Positions 15,995 to 24,844 of a stretch of 64,000 nucleotides of DNA are shown here, piece after piece. The notes under the pieces were generated by a model that was not told where the DNA came from, ran no database searches, and saw nothing but the letters and a program-made list of their open reading frames with translations. Each line of letters opens with the position of its first letter. Position 1 is the first letter of the stretch. Location: assembly GCF_000013645.1 (NCBI RefSeq), contig NC_007952.1:868001-932000 (forward strand), given 5' to 3'. The position numbers and the translations under genes are program-made. The DNA comes from Paraburkholderia xenovorans LB400. Its GTDB lineage: Bacteria > Pseudomonadota > Gammaproteobacteria > Burkholderiales > Burkholderiaceae.

Positions 15995-17197
15995 ATGTTA
16001 GCGGTATTTTTGACCCGGCCGGCGTTCAGGCTCGGGGCGTTGATGACGGCGGTAGCGCTGTTGAGCAGTGCATGTGCGGTGGCGCCCGGTATGCGAATGG
16101 AAACATCTCGTGTGCAGGACATGTCGGGTGCGTCCGGTGTGCCGGGCGTTGCCGGAGAAGCGGGAGAAAGCGCAGTAAGCGAAAAGGCCGATGCAACGGC
16201 GGGCACGCCGGACATCGCTATTACCGAGGTTGACGCGGCGTTGCTTTCGCAATTGGCTCAAAGCCGGAAACAGCAGCAGCTCGAACTGTCGCAACTGCTT
16301 TCCGGAGAACCGCAGGCTTACACGGTTGGACCCGGCGACGTGCTGCAGATTGTCGTTTGGGATCATCCGGAATTCGCGGCCGCGCTCGGTTCCGCGCAGA
16401 CCCAATCGTCTTCGCGGCCGGGTGATCCGCTGGCCGGATTCATCGTCGATCAGAACGGCAGCCTGACATTTCCGTATGCGGGCACGCTGCACGTGGCGGG
16501 TCTGCGCACGGAAGAGATACAGCAGCGCCTGAGCAGCGCGCTCGCGAGGTACTTCGTCAAGCCGCAGGTGACCGTGCGCATGGCGTCTTATCGGGCGCAC
16601 CAGGTGTATGTCGATGGAGAAGTGCATAGCCCCGGCGCATTGGCGGTCAACGACGTGCCCATGACGCTTTACGAAGCAGTCGGCCGCGCCGGCGGATTCA
16701 GCGAAACCGCCGACCAGAGCGACCTGGTTCTGGTGCGCGGCGACCGCTCTTATCGCGTGAACCTGACGCAGATGCTCGCACAGGGACTGAGCCCGTCGCG
16801 CCTCTATCTGAAACCCGGTGATCTGCTGCGTGTCGTCTCGCGAGACGAAAACGACGCATACGTGATGGGGGAAGTGAACAGGCCTGTCGCCGCAATTCCG
16901 CGCCGCACCGGACGCATGACGCTGGCCGACGCACTTGCGCAGGCCGGCAGCGTAAATGCGTCGACTTCCGACGCAGCCCAGATGTTCGTGATCCGCGGCT
17001 CGCTGACGGGATCGCCGCAAGTGTTCCACCTCGACGGCCATTCTCCGGTCGCGATGCTGCTCGCCAAGGATTTCGAATTGCAACCGAAGGACGTGGTGTA
17101 TGTGGACGGCAGCGGCCTCGTTCGCTTCAATCGCGTGCTGAGTCTGCTGATGCCGTTGATCAGCACGGGGCTGACTGCGGGGGTGATTGCGAAATGA
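15995..17197 (+). CDS. wza: Polysaccharide export outer-membrane lipoprotein Wza
   Basis: The 400-residue protein forms the outer-membrane exit channel for capsule or exopolysaccharide. It has a lipoprotein signal peptide ending in LLSSAC, a Poly_export domain (YTVGPGDVLQIVVWDHPEFA), and two SLBB-type repeats (QVYVDGEVHSPGALAVNDVPM and DAYVMGEVNRPVAAIP). I chose the ATG at 15995, which gives a normal signal peptide; an in-frame TTG at 15977 would add six residues and neither start has a strong ribosome site. The stop overlaps the wzb start (ATGA), so the two are translationally coupled. Wza works with Wzc to span the envelope. Confidence 0.92.
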   Translation: MLAVFLTRPAFRLGALMTAVALLSSACAVAPGMRMETSRVQDMSGASGVPGVAGEAGESAVSEKADATAGTPDIAITEVDAALLSQLAQSRKQQQLELSQLLSGEPQAYTVGPGDVLQIVVWDHPEFAAALGSAQTQSSSRPGDPLAGFIVDQNGSLTFPYAGTLHVAGLRTEEIQQRLSSALARYFVKPQVTVRMASYRAHQVYVDGEVHSPGALAVNDVPMTLYEAVGRAGGFSETADQSDLVLVRGDRSYRVNLTQMLAQGLSPSRLYLKPGDLLRVVSRDENDAYVMGEVNRPVAAIPRRTGRMTLADALAQAGSVNASTSDAAQMFVIRGSLTGSPQVFHLDGHSPVAMLLAKDFELQPKDVVYVDGSGLVRFNRVLSLLMPLISTGLTAGVIAK

Positions 17198-17631
17198 CCC
17201 GCATTTTGATGGTGTGTGAGGGGAATGTTTGCCGCAGTCCGGTGGCACGGGCACTTCTCGAACGGGCTTTGCCGCGTGTCTCCGTGAGTTCCGCAGGTAC
17301 GCGTGCGCTTGTTGGCAGGCATGCGGATCCGCTGGCGGTTCAGGTTGCGCTGGAGCATGGGGTGGATATTAGTGGTCATGTGGCGGCGGCGCTAAGCGAT
17401 GAACACGTGCGCTCGGCAGATGTCGTGTTGACTATGACGGGCACTCAGCGCGCGTTGATTCTCGATCGATTCCCATCCGCCAGGGGAAAGGTTTTCCGGC
17501 TGGGCGAACACGAGCAGCTCGACATTGTGGATCCGTATCAGCGGCATCGTGTCATTTTTGAACTGGCCTTCGCGCAAATCGAGCACAGCGTTTTGAAATG
17601 GTGCGAAGACATTGCCAGGCTGATGCATTGA
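17194..17631 (+). CDS. wzb: Low-molecular-weight protein-tyrosine phosphatase Wzb
   Basis: The 145-residue cytoplasmic phosphatase has the CX5R phosphate loop at residues 8-14 (VCEGNVCRSP) and the general-acid aspartate at 113 in DIVDPYQ. In this family it removes phosphate from the C-terminal tyrosines of Wzc and so cycles the polymerisation/export machine. It overlaps wza by four bases and is followed by wzc after three bases, a tight wza-wzb-wzc operon as in Burkholderia bceE-D-F and E. coli. Confidence 0.94.
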   Translation: MTRILMVCEGNVCRSPVARALLERALPRVSVSSAGTRALVGRHADPLAVQVALEHGVDISGHVAAALSDEHVRSADVVLTMTGTQRALILDRFPSARGKVFRLGEHEQLDIVDPYQRHRVIFELAFAQIEHSVLKWCEDIARLMH

Positions 17632-17634
17632 ATC

Positions 17635-19845
17635 ATGAAATTACTTGATCAGGAACGCTCGGGCGAAGCGCCAGGCGAAAAGGAAATCACGCTGTCCGAC
17701 GTCATTGCATTGCTGGGCGAGAATCGGCTTCTGATTGTGTTGACCACTGCGGCAATGCTGTTTCTCGGCGTTGCCTATGCATTCGTCGCCACGCCATTGT
17801 ACAAAGCCGATGTGATGATTCAGGTCGACAGCGATCCCGGCAACCAGACCCTCAACGACAAGCTCGGCGATCTTGCGTCGTTGTTCCAGAGCAAGGCGTC
17901 GACCGACGCTGAAATCGAGCTGATCCGTTCGCGGATGGTGGTCGAAGAAACCGTCCGGAGTTTGCATCTCGACATAAAGGCAACGCCACGCCGGTTTCCG
18001 CTAATTGGTGCGCTGATCGCACGGTATATGTCCGCAGGCGCTCCCGCGAATCCCGTCTTGGGGATGAGTCGTTTCGCGTGGGGCGGCGAGAGTCTGGAGG
18101 TCACGCAATTCGACGTCCCCGTCACGCTTTACGATCAGTCTTTCAAATTGACGGTGGGGCTGAACCAGACGTTCGAACTCCGCGATTCCGATGGCCGAGC
18201 GGTGTTGCACGGCGATGTCGGCGTCGCGGCGCAGGGCATGACGCGGTATGGGCTGGTGCAACTGAAGGTGAACCGCATGGTTGCGCGCGCCGGTACGTCG
18301 TTCAATTTGGCGAGGGCTTCGACGCAACTCACCGCAGCGGACCTGCGAAGTGCGCTCGACATCAGCGAGAAGGCAAAACAGTCAGGCATTATCGCGATCT
18401 CTCTTGAAGGCGCGGACGCTGCGAAGACCGCTGCGACCGTCAACCGTGTTGCGAGTATTTACGTTCAGCGAAATGTGGACAGAAAGTCTGCGCAGGCACA
18501 GCAGATGTTGCAGTTCCTCGGCGAACAGCTTCCCCAGTTGCGCGGGGATCTGGACGAAGCCGAGGCGAAATATAACGCGTTCCGTACCGAGAACGGCACT
18601 GTCGATCTGGAGGCCGAAGGCAGACTCCTTCTGCAGTCGATCGTCGATAGCCAGACCAGGTTGGTCGAACTGCAGCAACAACGTTCCGCGCTTGCGCAGC
18701 GGTACACGACGCAACACCCATCAGTGCAGGCCATCGACGCCCAGATCGCGGATCTGAAAAAACGCCAGGGTGCGTTCAATGAAAAAGTCGCAGCATTGCC
18801 GAACGTGCAGCAACAGGCACTCCGTCTCATGCGCGACGTGCGCGTCAATACAGACCTGTACACGAAGCTGCTGGATAGCACGCAGCAATTGCACGTGTTG
18901 AAGGCGGGTCAACTGGGTAACGTTCGCACCGTCGACTATGCGGAGGTGGCCGAAAGATCCGTCAAGCCGAAGAAAACCCTGGTGATTGTGTTGTCGGGCG
19001 TTATCGGTTTACTGCTCGGATGCTCTATAGCATTTGTGCGCAGCACGCTGAATCGAGGCTTGGAGACCCCTTCGGAGATAGAAGGCGCGGTGGGTGTGCC
19101 GGTGTACGCGATCGTCTCGAAGAGCACGCGGCAGCGGGCGCTGCAGCAGGCGGCGCGTGGCAGCGCTCCTGGATTGAACGTGCTTGCGGCGGTTCAGCCC
19201 GACGATATCGCGGTCGAGGGCATCCGCAGTTTGAGAACGGCATTGCAATTCGGCTTGCTCAAATCGCGCAACAACATCGTGATGTTGACGGGACCGCGGC
19301 CAGGCGTCGGCAAGTCGTTTCTCTCGGTGAACCTGTCGGCGGTGTTATCGGCAGGCGGCAGGAGCGTGCTGTTGATCGACTCGGACATGCGTCGGGGCAA
19401 CGTGCACAGATACTTCTCGCTTCCCAGTAAGCCGGGCCTGTCCGATGTGATCGGCGGAGTCGAGCCCTCCAGCGCCGTCCACCGCCAGGTTCTGCCGAAC
19501 CTCGACGTACTGATGAGCGGCAGTGTCGCCTCAAGTCCGGCTGAAATGCTGATGAGCGATTCCTTCGGCAGATTGCTCACTCAGTTCAGCAAGCAGTACG
19601 ACGTGGTGATCGTGGATTCGCCGCCTGTGCTGGCCGTGACCGACCCGGTGCTGGTCGGTAAACACGCCGGCCTGACATTGCTCGTCGTCCGTCACGGACG
19701 TCACTCGGCCGCCGAGCTTCAGGAAAGTGCCCGTCAGCTGAGTAGTGCCGGTCGTGCGGTCGATGGCGTCCTGTTGAACGACGTACCCCTGCGAGCCAGC
19801 ACATACGGCGCGTTCTCCGAGTATGGGGCGCAGAAGGCCAGGTAA
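17635..19845 (+). CDS. wzc: Polysaccharide copolymerase and BY-type tyrosine kinase Wzc
   Basis: The 736-residue inner-membrane protein has a Wzz chain-length domain (helix at about residues 36-58, a long periplasmic coiled-coil part, second helix near 445-465 ending in LLGCSIAFVRS) fused to a bacterial tyrosine kinase: Walker A GPRPGVGKS at 553-561, Walker A' LLIDSDMRRG near 579-588, Walker B VIVDSPP near 658-664. It governs chain length and export with Wza and is reset by Wzb. The C-terminal tail (TYGAFSEYGAQKAR) has only two tyrosines, fewer than the cluster in E. coli Wzc, so autophosphorylation sites are limited. Confidence 0.94.
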   Translation: MKLLDQERSGEAPGEKEITLSDVIALLGENRLLIVLTTAAMLFLGVAYAFVATPLYKADVMIQVDSDPGNQTLNDKLGDLASLFQSKASTDAEIELIRSRMVVEETVRSLHLDIKATPRRFPLIGALIARYMSAGAPANPVLGMSRFAWGGESLEVTQFDVPVTLYDQSFKLTVGLNQTFELRDSDGRAVLHGDVGVAAQGMTRYGLVQLKVNRMVARAGTSFNLARASTQLTAADLRSALDISEKAKQSGIIAISLEGADAAKTAATVNRVASIYVQRNVDRKSAQAQQMLQFLGEQLPQLRGDLDEAEAKYNAFRTENGTVDLEAEGRLLLQSIVDSQTRLVELQQQRSALAQRYTTQHPSVQAIDAQIADLKKRQGAFNEKVAALPNVQQQALRLMRDVRVNTDLYTKLLDSTQQLHVLKAGQLGNVRTVDYAEVAERSVKPKKTLVIVLSGVIGLLLGCSIAFVRSTLNRGLETPSEIEGAVGVPVYAIVSKSTRQRALQQAARGSAPGLNVLAAVQPDDIAVEGIRSLRTALQFGLLKSRNNIVMLTGPRPGVGKSFLSVNLSAVLSAGGRSVLLIDSDMRRGNVHRYFSLPSKPGLSDVIGGVEPSSAVHRQVLPNLDVLMSGSVASSPAEMLMSDSFGRLLTQFSKQYDVVIVDSPPVLAVTDPVLVGKHAGLTLLVVRHGRHSAAELQESARQLSSAGRAVDGVLLNDVPLRASTYGAFSEYGAQKAR

Positions 19846-20009
19846 TGGATTTCAACAAAAGGGATTTCAACAAACGAGCCGGGACCGGTGCTGTGCTTCC
19901 GCGACGATCGCATTGCGTCATTTCACGGCACGCGTTCAGTGCACGGCTCGCCTATGAACAAACTGATTTCACGCCCCTTCCGAAGAAATCTTCGATGCAG
20001 GTGTGGTGA
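19845..20009 (+). CDS. Possible 54-residue ORF coupled to wzc
   Basis: An ATG overlaps the wzc stop codon (TAATG) and opens a 54-codon frame. Its first codons repeat a 12-base unit, GATTTCAACAAA, giving DFNKRDFNKR. The rest is basic and unremarkable, with no family I recognise. The overlap would allow translation by re-initiation, but the frame may be chance. It covers most of the 289-base gap between wzc and wecC, which otherwise appears non-coding. Confidence 0.25.
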   Translation: MDFNKRDFNKRAGTGAVLPRRSHCVISRHAFSARLAYEQTDFTPLPKKSSMQVW

Positions 20010-20134
20010 AACTCGTCGTTCATATGGCGTTGGCGATGCCTGCTCTCGCATTGCCAGTGCGTTATTTGCAAAACGTTTCGGTCCGGCTCTAACGGTCTGA
20101 GCGAACACAATCTGCTTACGGATATAGGAAAGAA

Positions 20135-21379
20135 ATGGATTTTGAAACTGTTTCGGTGGTTGGCCTCGGCTACATTGGACTTCCAACAGCGGCCGCATTT
20201 GCGGCACGCCGCAAGCGTGTCATCGGCGTGGACGTCAGCCAGCATGCGGTCGACACGATCAACCGCGGCGCCATTCACATTGTTGAGCCGGAGCTCGACA
20301 TGCTGGTGCACGCGGCCGTAACGCAAGGCTATCTGCGCGCAACGATCACGCCCGAGCCGGCAGATGCGTTTCTGATTGCGGTGCCGACACCTTTCTCGGA
20401 CGGCTACAAGCCGGACCTCCGTTTCATCGAGGCCGCGAGCCAGGCGATTGCACCGGTGCTCAAGAAAGGCGATCTGGTGGTGCTCGAATCGACTTCGCCG
20501 GTCGGCACGACCGAACAGATGGCAGCGTGGATGGCGCAATTGCGTCCCGATCTCACTTTCCCGCAACAGGCAGGCGAACAATCGGATATCCGCATCGCGC
20601 ATTGTCCGGAGCGCGTGCTGCCTGGTCACGTGATTCGCGAACTGGTTGAGAACGACCGCGTAATCGGCGGCATGACGCCCCGGTGCAGCGAATTGGCGCG
20701 CGAACTCTATCAAAGCTTTGTGCGCGGCGAATGCATCCTGACGGATGCCCGGACAGCCGAGATGTGCAAGCTCACCGAAAATTCATTCCGCGACGTCAAC
20801 ATCGCGTTTGCCAACGAACTCTCGATCATCTGCGACAAGCTGGATATCAACGTGTGGGAGTTGATCCGCCTTGCAAACCGGCATCCGCGCGTGAGCATCC
20901 TGCAGCCGGGGCCCGGCGTGGGCGGTCATTGCATCGCCGTGGACCCCTGGTTCATCGTGGATTCCGCACCGGAGCAGGCGCGCCTGATTCGTACCGCGCG
21001 AACGGTCAACGACTCAAAGCCGGGCTATGTGATCGACCGCGTGGAACGCGCGGCGCGGCGCTTCAAGGATCCGGTGATTGCGTGCCTCGGGCTGGCTTTC
21101 AAAGCGGATATCGACGACCTGCGCGAAAGTCCGGCGGTCGAAATCGCCGACGAACTCGCGGAGCGATTCGCGGGCCAGGTGGTGGTCGTCGAACCCAATG
21201 TCAGAACGCTGCCCGCAGCGCTCGACGGAAAGGTCCGGCTCTGCGAATTGAACGAAGCGCTGCTGGAGGCGGACATTATCGTCATTCTGGTCGACCACGC
21301 GCAGTTCCGGCGGGTGGATCCGGTTCGATTCCAGGCGAAGGTGGTGATCGATACGCGTGGCGTTCTGGCGCATGCGTAA
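20135..21379 (+). CDS. wecC: UDP-N-acetyl-D-mannosamine dehydrogenase
   Basis: The 414-residue UDP-sugar dehydrogenase oxidises UDP-ManNAc to UDP-ManNAcA using NAD. It has the N-terminal Rossmann motif VVGLGYIGLPTAAAFA, the AVPTPFSDGYKPDL loop, VLESTSPVGTTEQM, and the catalytic cysteine in GPGVGGHCIAVDPWFI. The WecC rather than UDP-Glc dehydrogenase assignment rests on CPERVLPGHVIRELVENDRVIGG. The ATG follows AGGAAAG. The epimerase WecB that would supply UDP-ManNAc is not in the window, so it must be encoded elsewhere. Confidence 0.9.
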   Translation: MDFETVSVVGLGYIGLPTAAAFAARRKRVIGVDVSQHAVDTINRGAIHIVEPELDMLVHAAVTQGYLRATITPEPADAFLIAVPTPFSDGYKPDLRFIEAASQAIAPVLKKGDLVVLESTSPVGTTEQMAAWMAQLRPDLTFPQQAGEQSDIRIAHCPERVLPGHVIRELVENDRVIGGMTPRCSELARELYQSFVRGECILTDARTAEMCKLTENSFRDVNIAFANELSIICDKLDINVWELIRLANRHPRVSILQPGPGVGGHCIAVDPWFIVDSAPEQARLIRTARTVNDSKPGYVIDRVERAARRFKDPVIACLGLAFKADIDDLRESPAVEIADELAERFAGQVVVVEPNVRTLPAALDGKVRLCELNEALLEADIIVILVDHAQFRRVDPVRFQAKVVIDTRGVLAHA

Positions 21380-21385
21380 GCCGAC

Positions 21386-22720
21386 ATGTTCTTCAATGCC
21401 CGCACGCAGAGGCATCGCGTGAGCGATCAATATGCAATGCGCGCGGTGCCGGCAGTGAAAGCGCCGCGCATCCGCACGAACTTCCTCGCCATGATGGTAT
21501 GGCAGGTCGGCAACTACCTCGTGCCGCTGGCGACGTTTCCATATCTGACGCGTGTGCTCGGCGCGGCGAATTTCGGCGTGCTCGGGTATGCGATGGCGAT
21601 CGCCACGTACGGAATGCTGGTGACGGAGTGGGGTTTTTTTCTCAGCGGCCCCAAGGCGGTAGTTGATCGCCGAGAGCGGCCGGAAGCGCTTAACGAACTC
21701 GTCTGGTCGACGATGATCGCGAAGGGATGCCTATGCGCACTCTCGTTTGCGGTGCTGCTGACCGTCGTGCACTTTGATCGCAAGCTGGCTTCGGTCTTTC
21801 CCGTGGTACTCGCGGCATGGCCGATGGCGATCGGCAACGTCTTTACGTTGAACTGGCTATTGCAAGGATTGGAGCGCTTTCCGGTGTTTGCGACGGTGGC
21901 GTTGGCGGGCCGCTTTGCGGCGTTGCCGCTGACGTTCATCTTCGTTCGCGATAGTGGCGACGTTGCTTTCGCGGCGGGGATCCAGGGAGGAGCGGCGGTT
22001 CTGACCGGTCTGTTCTCTCTGGTCGCCGCACGGCGTCTGGGTGTGCTGCGCCTTCCCTCGGCCTCGGCACGTTCGGTTTGCCAGCGCGTTCGGGAAAGCG
22101 CCGACATGTTCATTTCGTCGGCGTCCGTGAGTCTTTTCGGCATCACGAACGCCGTCATTCTCGCCTCAATGGCGACGCCGTATCAGGTGGGCATCTATAC
22201 GGCCGCCGACAAGCTGAAAACCGTGGCCAACATGGTGCCGGCCCAGATCAATACGGTTTGCTACCCGCGTATCGCGTCGTTATTCAAGGCGCAGCCCCGC
22301 TCGGCTGCGCGGCTTACGGTTATCGGCGCACTTGCCACTATGGCGACGACACTTGCCGGCCTGGCTGTCGTCGCCTGTGCGTCGGCGCCCCTTACCGCAT
22401 TGATATTGGGTGCGGGCTACGCCGGTTCGGCGTCGCTGCTGAAGCTGCTTTGCGGGGCAACGGTATTCGGCAATCTGGCTTATTTCCTCGGATTGCAGGT
22501 GCTGGTGCCATTCGGGAGAGCTCGTACCCGCTCGTTGTTGATGCTGGCCGCCGGCGCGCTAAACGTTGGCCTGGCGCTCGTTCTGACGCCGCGTTTCGGC
22601 GCCGAGGGCGCGGCGATGTCGGTGCTCGCCGCGGAGGCAGCGTTGCTTGCCGTGTTTGTGGCGATGATCCTGAGCAGACCATCGCTGCGCCACCACTTTA
22701 CCCAACTGTTGATTCGATGA
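21386..22720 (+). CDS. wzx: Lipid-linked repeat-unit flippase, Wzx family
   Basis: A 444-residue polytopic protein of the MATE/MVF polysaccharide-transporter type, with about 12-14 predicted helices and the typical N-terminal NFLAMMVWQVGNYLVPLATFPYLTRVLGAANFGVLGYA. It moves undecaprenyl-linked repeat units across the inner membrane. It starts seven bases after wecC; an in-frame ATG at 21437 is an alternative start nearer the first helix. It overlaps the next gene by four bases. Wzx specificity cannot be inferred. Confidence 0.9.
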   Translation: MFFNARTQRHRVSDQYAMRAVPAVKAPRIRTNFLAMMVWQVGNYLVPLATFPYLTRVLGAANFGVLGYAMAIATYGMLVTEWGFFLSGPKAVVDRRERPEALNELVWSTMIAKGCLCALSFAVLLTVVHFDRKLASVFPVVLAAWPMAIGNVFTLNWLLQGLERFPVFATVALAGRFAALPLTFIFVRDSGDVAFAAGIQGGAAVLTGLFSLVAARRLGVLRLPSASARSVCQRVRESADMFISSASVSLFGITNAVILASMATPYQVGIYTAADKLKTVANMVPAQINTVCYPRIASLFKAQPRSAARLTVIGALATMATTLAGLAVVACASAPLTALILGAGYAGSASLLKLLCGATVFGNLAYFLGLQVLVPFGRARTRSLLMLAAGALNVGLALVLTPRFGAEGAAMSVLAAEAALLAVFVAMILSRPSLRHHFTQLLIR

Positions 22721-23544
22721 TGCAAAGCCTGGTACCCGTTCACGTCATATCCCTGTCCCGTTCTGGCCGTCGCGACGCGATCGCCAGGTTCCTGACCGAT
22801 CATGGCGCCGCATTTCGAATGGAGGACGCAGTGGACGGCCGCTCGCTTGCGCAAAGCGAACTGGATGCCGTCTATGACGATGCGGCGGCTCGCCGTCGTT
22901 ACGGACGTTCGATGACCCGTGCAGAGGTGGCATGCTTCATGAGCCATCGTTCGGTGTGGCGCAAGATCGTCGAGACAGGGCGCGCTGCGGTGGTCCTCGA
23001 AGACGACGCGATGCTCGAACCGGCTTTCTTTGAACGCGTGTTGCGTGCGAACGAGTCCGAGTTGTCTGCCGTTGCCGACATTGTTCTCCTGGGACGTTCC
23101 AAATTACGCCGCACCGCGTCAGCATGGACCTACTTCAATGAGCCGCTCAGACATGTCATCGGGGTTGGTGGGCTGCGTATCGGCGTTCCGTTCAAACAGT
23201 GGACATCGGGATCCGTAGGCTACTGGATCTCCGCACACGCCGCCTGTGCGGCTCTCGCATACTCGGAAGGACCGCTCGGCGCCTTGCTCGACGACTGGCC
23301 GTGGCATCGCGACGAGGGCGGTGCTCGCGTAGTCGAATTGCGTCCGTATGCGGTGTGGGAAGACTTTGACCGATTGCCCAGCAGTATCGAGCAGGAGCGT
23401 AGAGCTAGCATACGTTCACGCTCGTCCTGGCATGACGTGGCGCTTTGGCCGCTACGTCTTGCGCGCACCGCGGCTCGCTGGAGTGTGGTTGCATTGCAGC
23501 GGCTCTCGTCGGCAAACGCAGCGGCAAGCGTGCGTCATGATTAA
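22717..23544 (+). CDS. Glycosyltransferase family 25
   Basis: A 275-residue enzyme of the LPS-type GT25 family: the N-terminal VPVHVISLSRSGRRDAIARFL, the MTRAEVACFMSHRSVWRKIV segment, and the acidic AAVVLEDDAMLEP where the DD pair is the nucleotide/metal site. These enzymes usually add galactose or glucose in lipo-oligosaccharides. The ATG overlaps the wzx stop, and the wzy start overlaps this gene's last eight bases, so three membrane and transferase genes are translationally chained. GT25 inside a Wzx/Wzy exopolysaccharide cluster is less usual than GT2 or GT4. Confidence 0.88.
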   Translation: MMQSLVPVHVISLSRSGRRDAIARFLTDHGAAFRMEDAVDGRSLAQSELDAVYDDAAARRRYGRSMTRAEVACFMSHRSVWRKIVETGRAAVVLEDDAMLEPAFFERVLRANESELSAVADIVLLGRSKLRRTASAWTYFNEPLRHVIGVGGLRIGVPFKQWTSGSVGYWISAHAACAALAYSEGPLGALLDDWPWHRDEGGARVVELRPYAVWEDFDRLPSSIEQERRASIRSRSSWHDVALWPLRLARTAARWSVVALQRLSSANAAASVRHD

Positions 23545-24844
23545 CGCCGTATTCCCTCCGCATAGGCAAAGCGGACCGACGGTGCTGAAGCCGACACGTC
23601 GGCTCCCAGGATCGTTGATATGGATAGTGTTCGCCGGCGGTCTCGCACTGTCGCCGTTCGCGGACTACCTGTCAGTTCGGGCAGCGCATGGAATCGCGAC
23701 GGCGGGCAGCGACGCGCGTTTCTCGCTGATGGTGCGAGGGAGCATGGTGAGCGGTCTGCTGCTGATTCTGCTGGCAAGCGGCCGGATGAAGCTCTCGAGT
23801 TGGCGCACGGCCCTCCTGGCGCTGCTGGCTATCGTGGCATCGGCCGGGACATGCGCATTCGGGGATATGTCGAGCGCCGAGTTTATCCAGCAGACGGTTT
23901 TCATTCTCAAGTCGTTCTCCTTTTTCGTTTGCCTTGCGGCCATCTCGGGAATGAGCGACAGGCTGCTCGATAAGCTGGAACCGGTCATGCGCTTGACGTT
24001 GCTTGCCTACGCGTTGGCGATCGTGGCAGGTGCGGTGTTCTCGATTGGTATGTTTCGCAGTTATTGGGCCGAAACGCAGATCCGCTCCGGCTACAAGGGA
24101 ATTGTGTACGCGCAGAACGAAGCATCCGCGCTGATGATCGTGGGCCTGGGCTACAGCTTGCTGAGAGTTTTGAAGTCGGGCTGGTCGGCGTGGAATGGCG
24201 CGCTGGTGGGCAGTATCGTGCTGGCTTCCTGCCTCGTGGGTACCAAAGCAGCGATGGCCGGAGCGGTTGCCATGACGTGTTCGTATTTCTACTGCCGACA
24301 TAAGGTGCCGCAGGCGACGGTCCGCGCATTGACGCTCGTTGCGGCATTGGCTGGCGTTGCAGTGATTGTCTACCTGTCGCTGCCGGGCGTGCGAAACGCG
24401 GTCGATCTCAGTCTGCAATATTTCATGTATCAGCATGACCACGTGGGCGACGGCGGGCTGCTCACCACGGTTTTGTCCGGGCGTGACGTCAAGTTTTCAA
24501 ACGTATGGGACGAAGTGGCAAAGCAATCCTATGTCCCATTGCTCACGGGCGGTTATCCGGTAGTGCGTTATCTGGTTGAGATTGATGTACCGGATCTGAT
24601 GTTGGCGATGGGTTTGCCGGTCGGCATTTGCTATTTGTGGGGCGTGGCAAAGGCATTTTTGCATCATGGAAGCGGTGCCGTACCGAGCTTTGGCAAATGG
24701 TTTTATGTCGTTCTGATGGCAACGGCATGCACCGCCGGGCATGTGCTGGTGTCAGCAATCGTCAGCCCATATCTGGCGATGATCGCTGTGCTCGTCGAGC
24801 GTGCTACGGCATCGCCGCCCTTTAACGAAAAGGCGGAGCGATGA
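23537..24844 (+). CDS. wzy: Wzy-type polysaccharide polymerase (O-antigen ligase-like)
   Basis: A 435-residue polytopic protein with about ten helices and one large periplasmic loop near residues 290-350 (DLSLQYFMYQHDHVGDGGLLTTVLSGRD), a layout typical of Wzy polymerases. As usual for this group, there is almost no family sequence signature; the call rests on topology and on its place between transferases and Wzx. The start at 23537 overlaps GT25 by eight bases; the stop overlaps the next gene by four. Confidence 0.8.
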   Translation: MINAVFPPHRQSGPTVLKPTRRLPGSLIWIVFAGGLALSPFADYLSVRAAHGIATAGSDARFSLMVRGSMVSGLLLILLASGRMKLSSWRTALLALLAIVASAGTCAFGDMSSAEFIQQTVFILKSFSFFVCLAAISGMSDRLLDKLEPVMRLTLLAYALAIVAGAVFSIGMFRSYWAETQIRSGYKGIVYAQNEASALMIVGLGYSLLRVLKSGWSAWNGALVGSIVLASCLVGTKAAMAGAVAMTCSYFYCRHKVPQATVRALTLVAALAGVAVIVYLSLPGVRNAVDLSLQYFMYQHDHVGDGGLLTTVLSGRDVKFSNVWDEVAKQSYVPLLTGGYPVVRYLVEIDVPDLMLAMGLPVGICYLWGVAKAFLHHGSGAVPSFGKWFYVVLMATACTAGHVLVSAIVSPYLAMIAVLVERATASPPFNEKAER

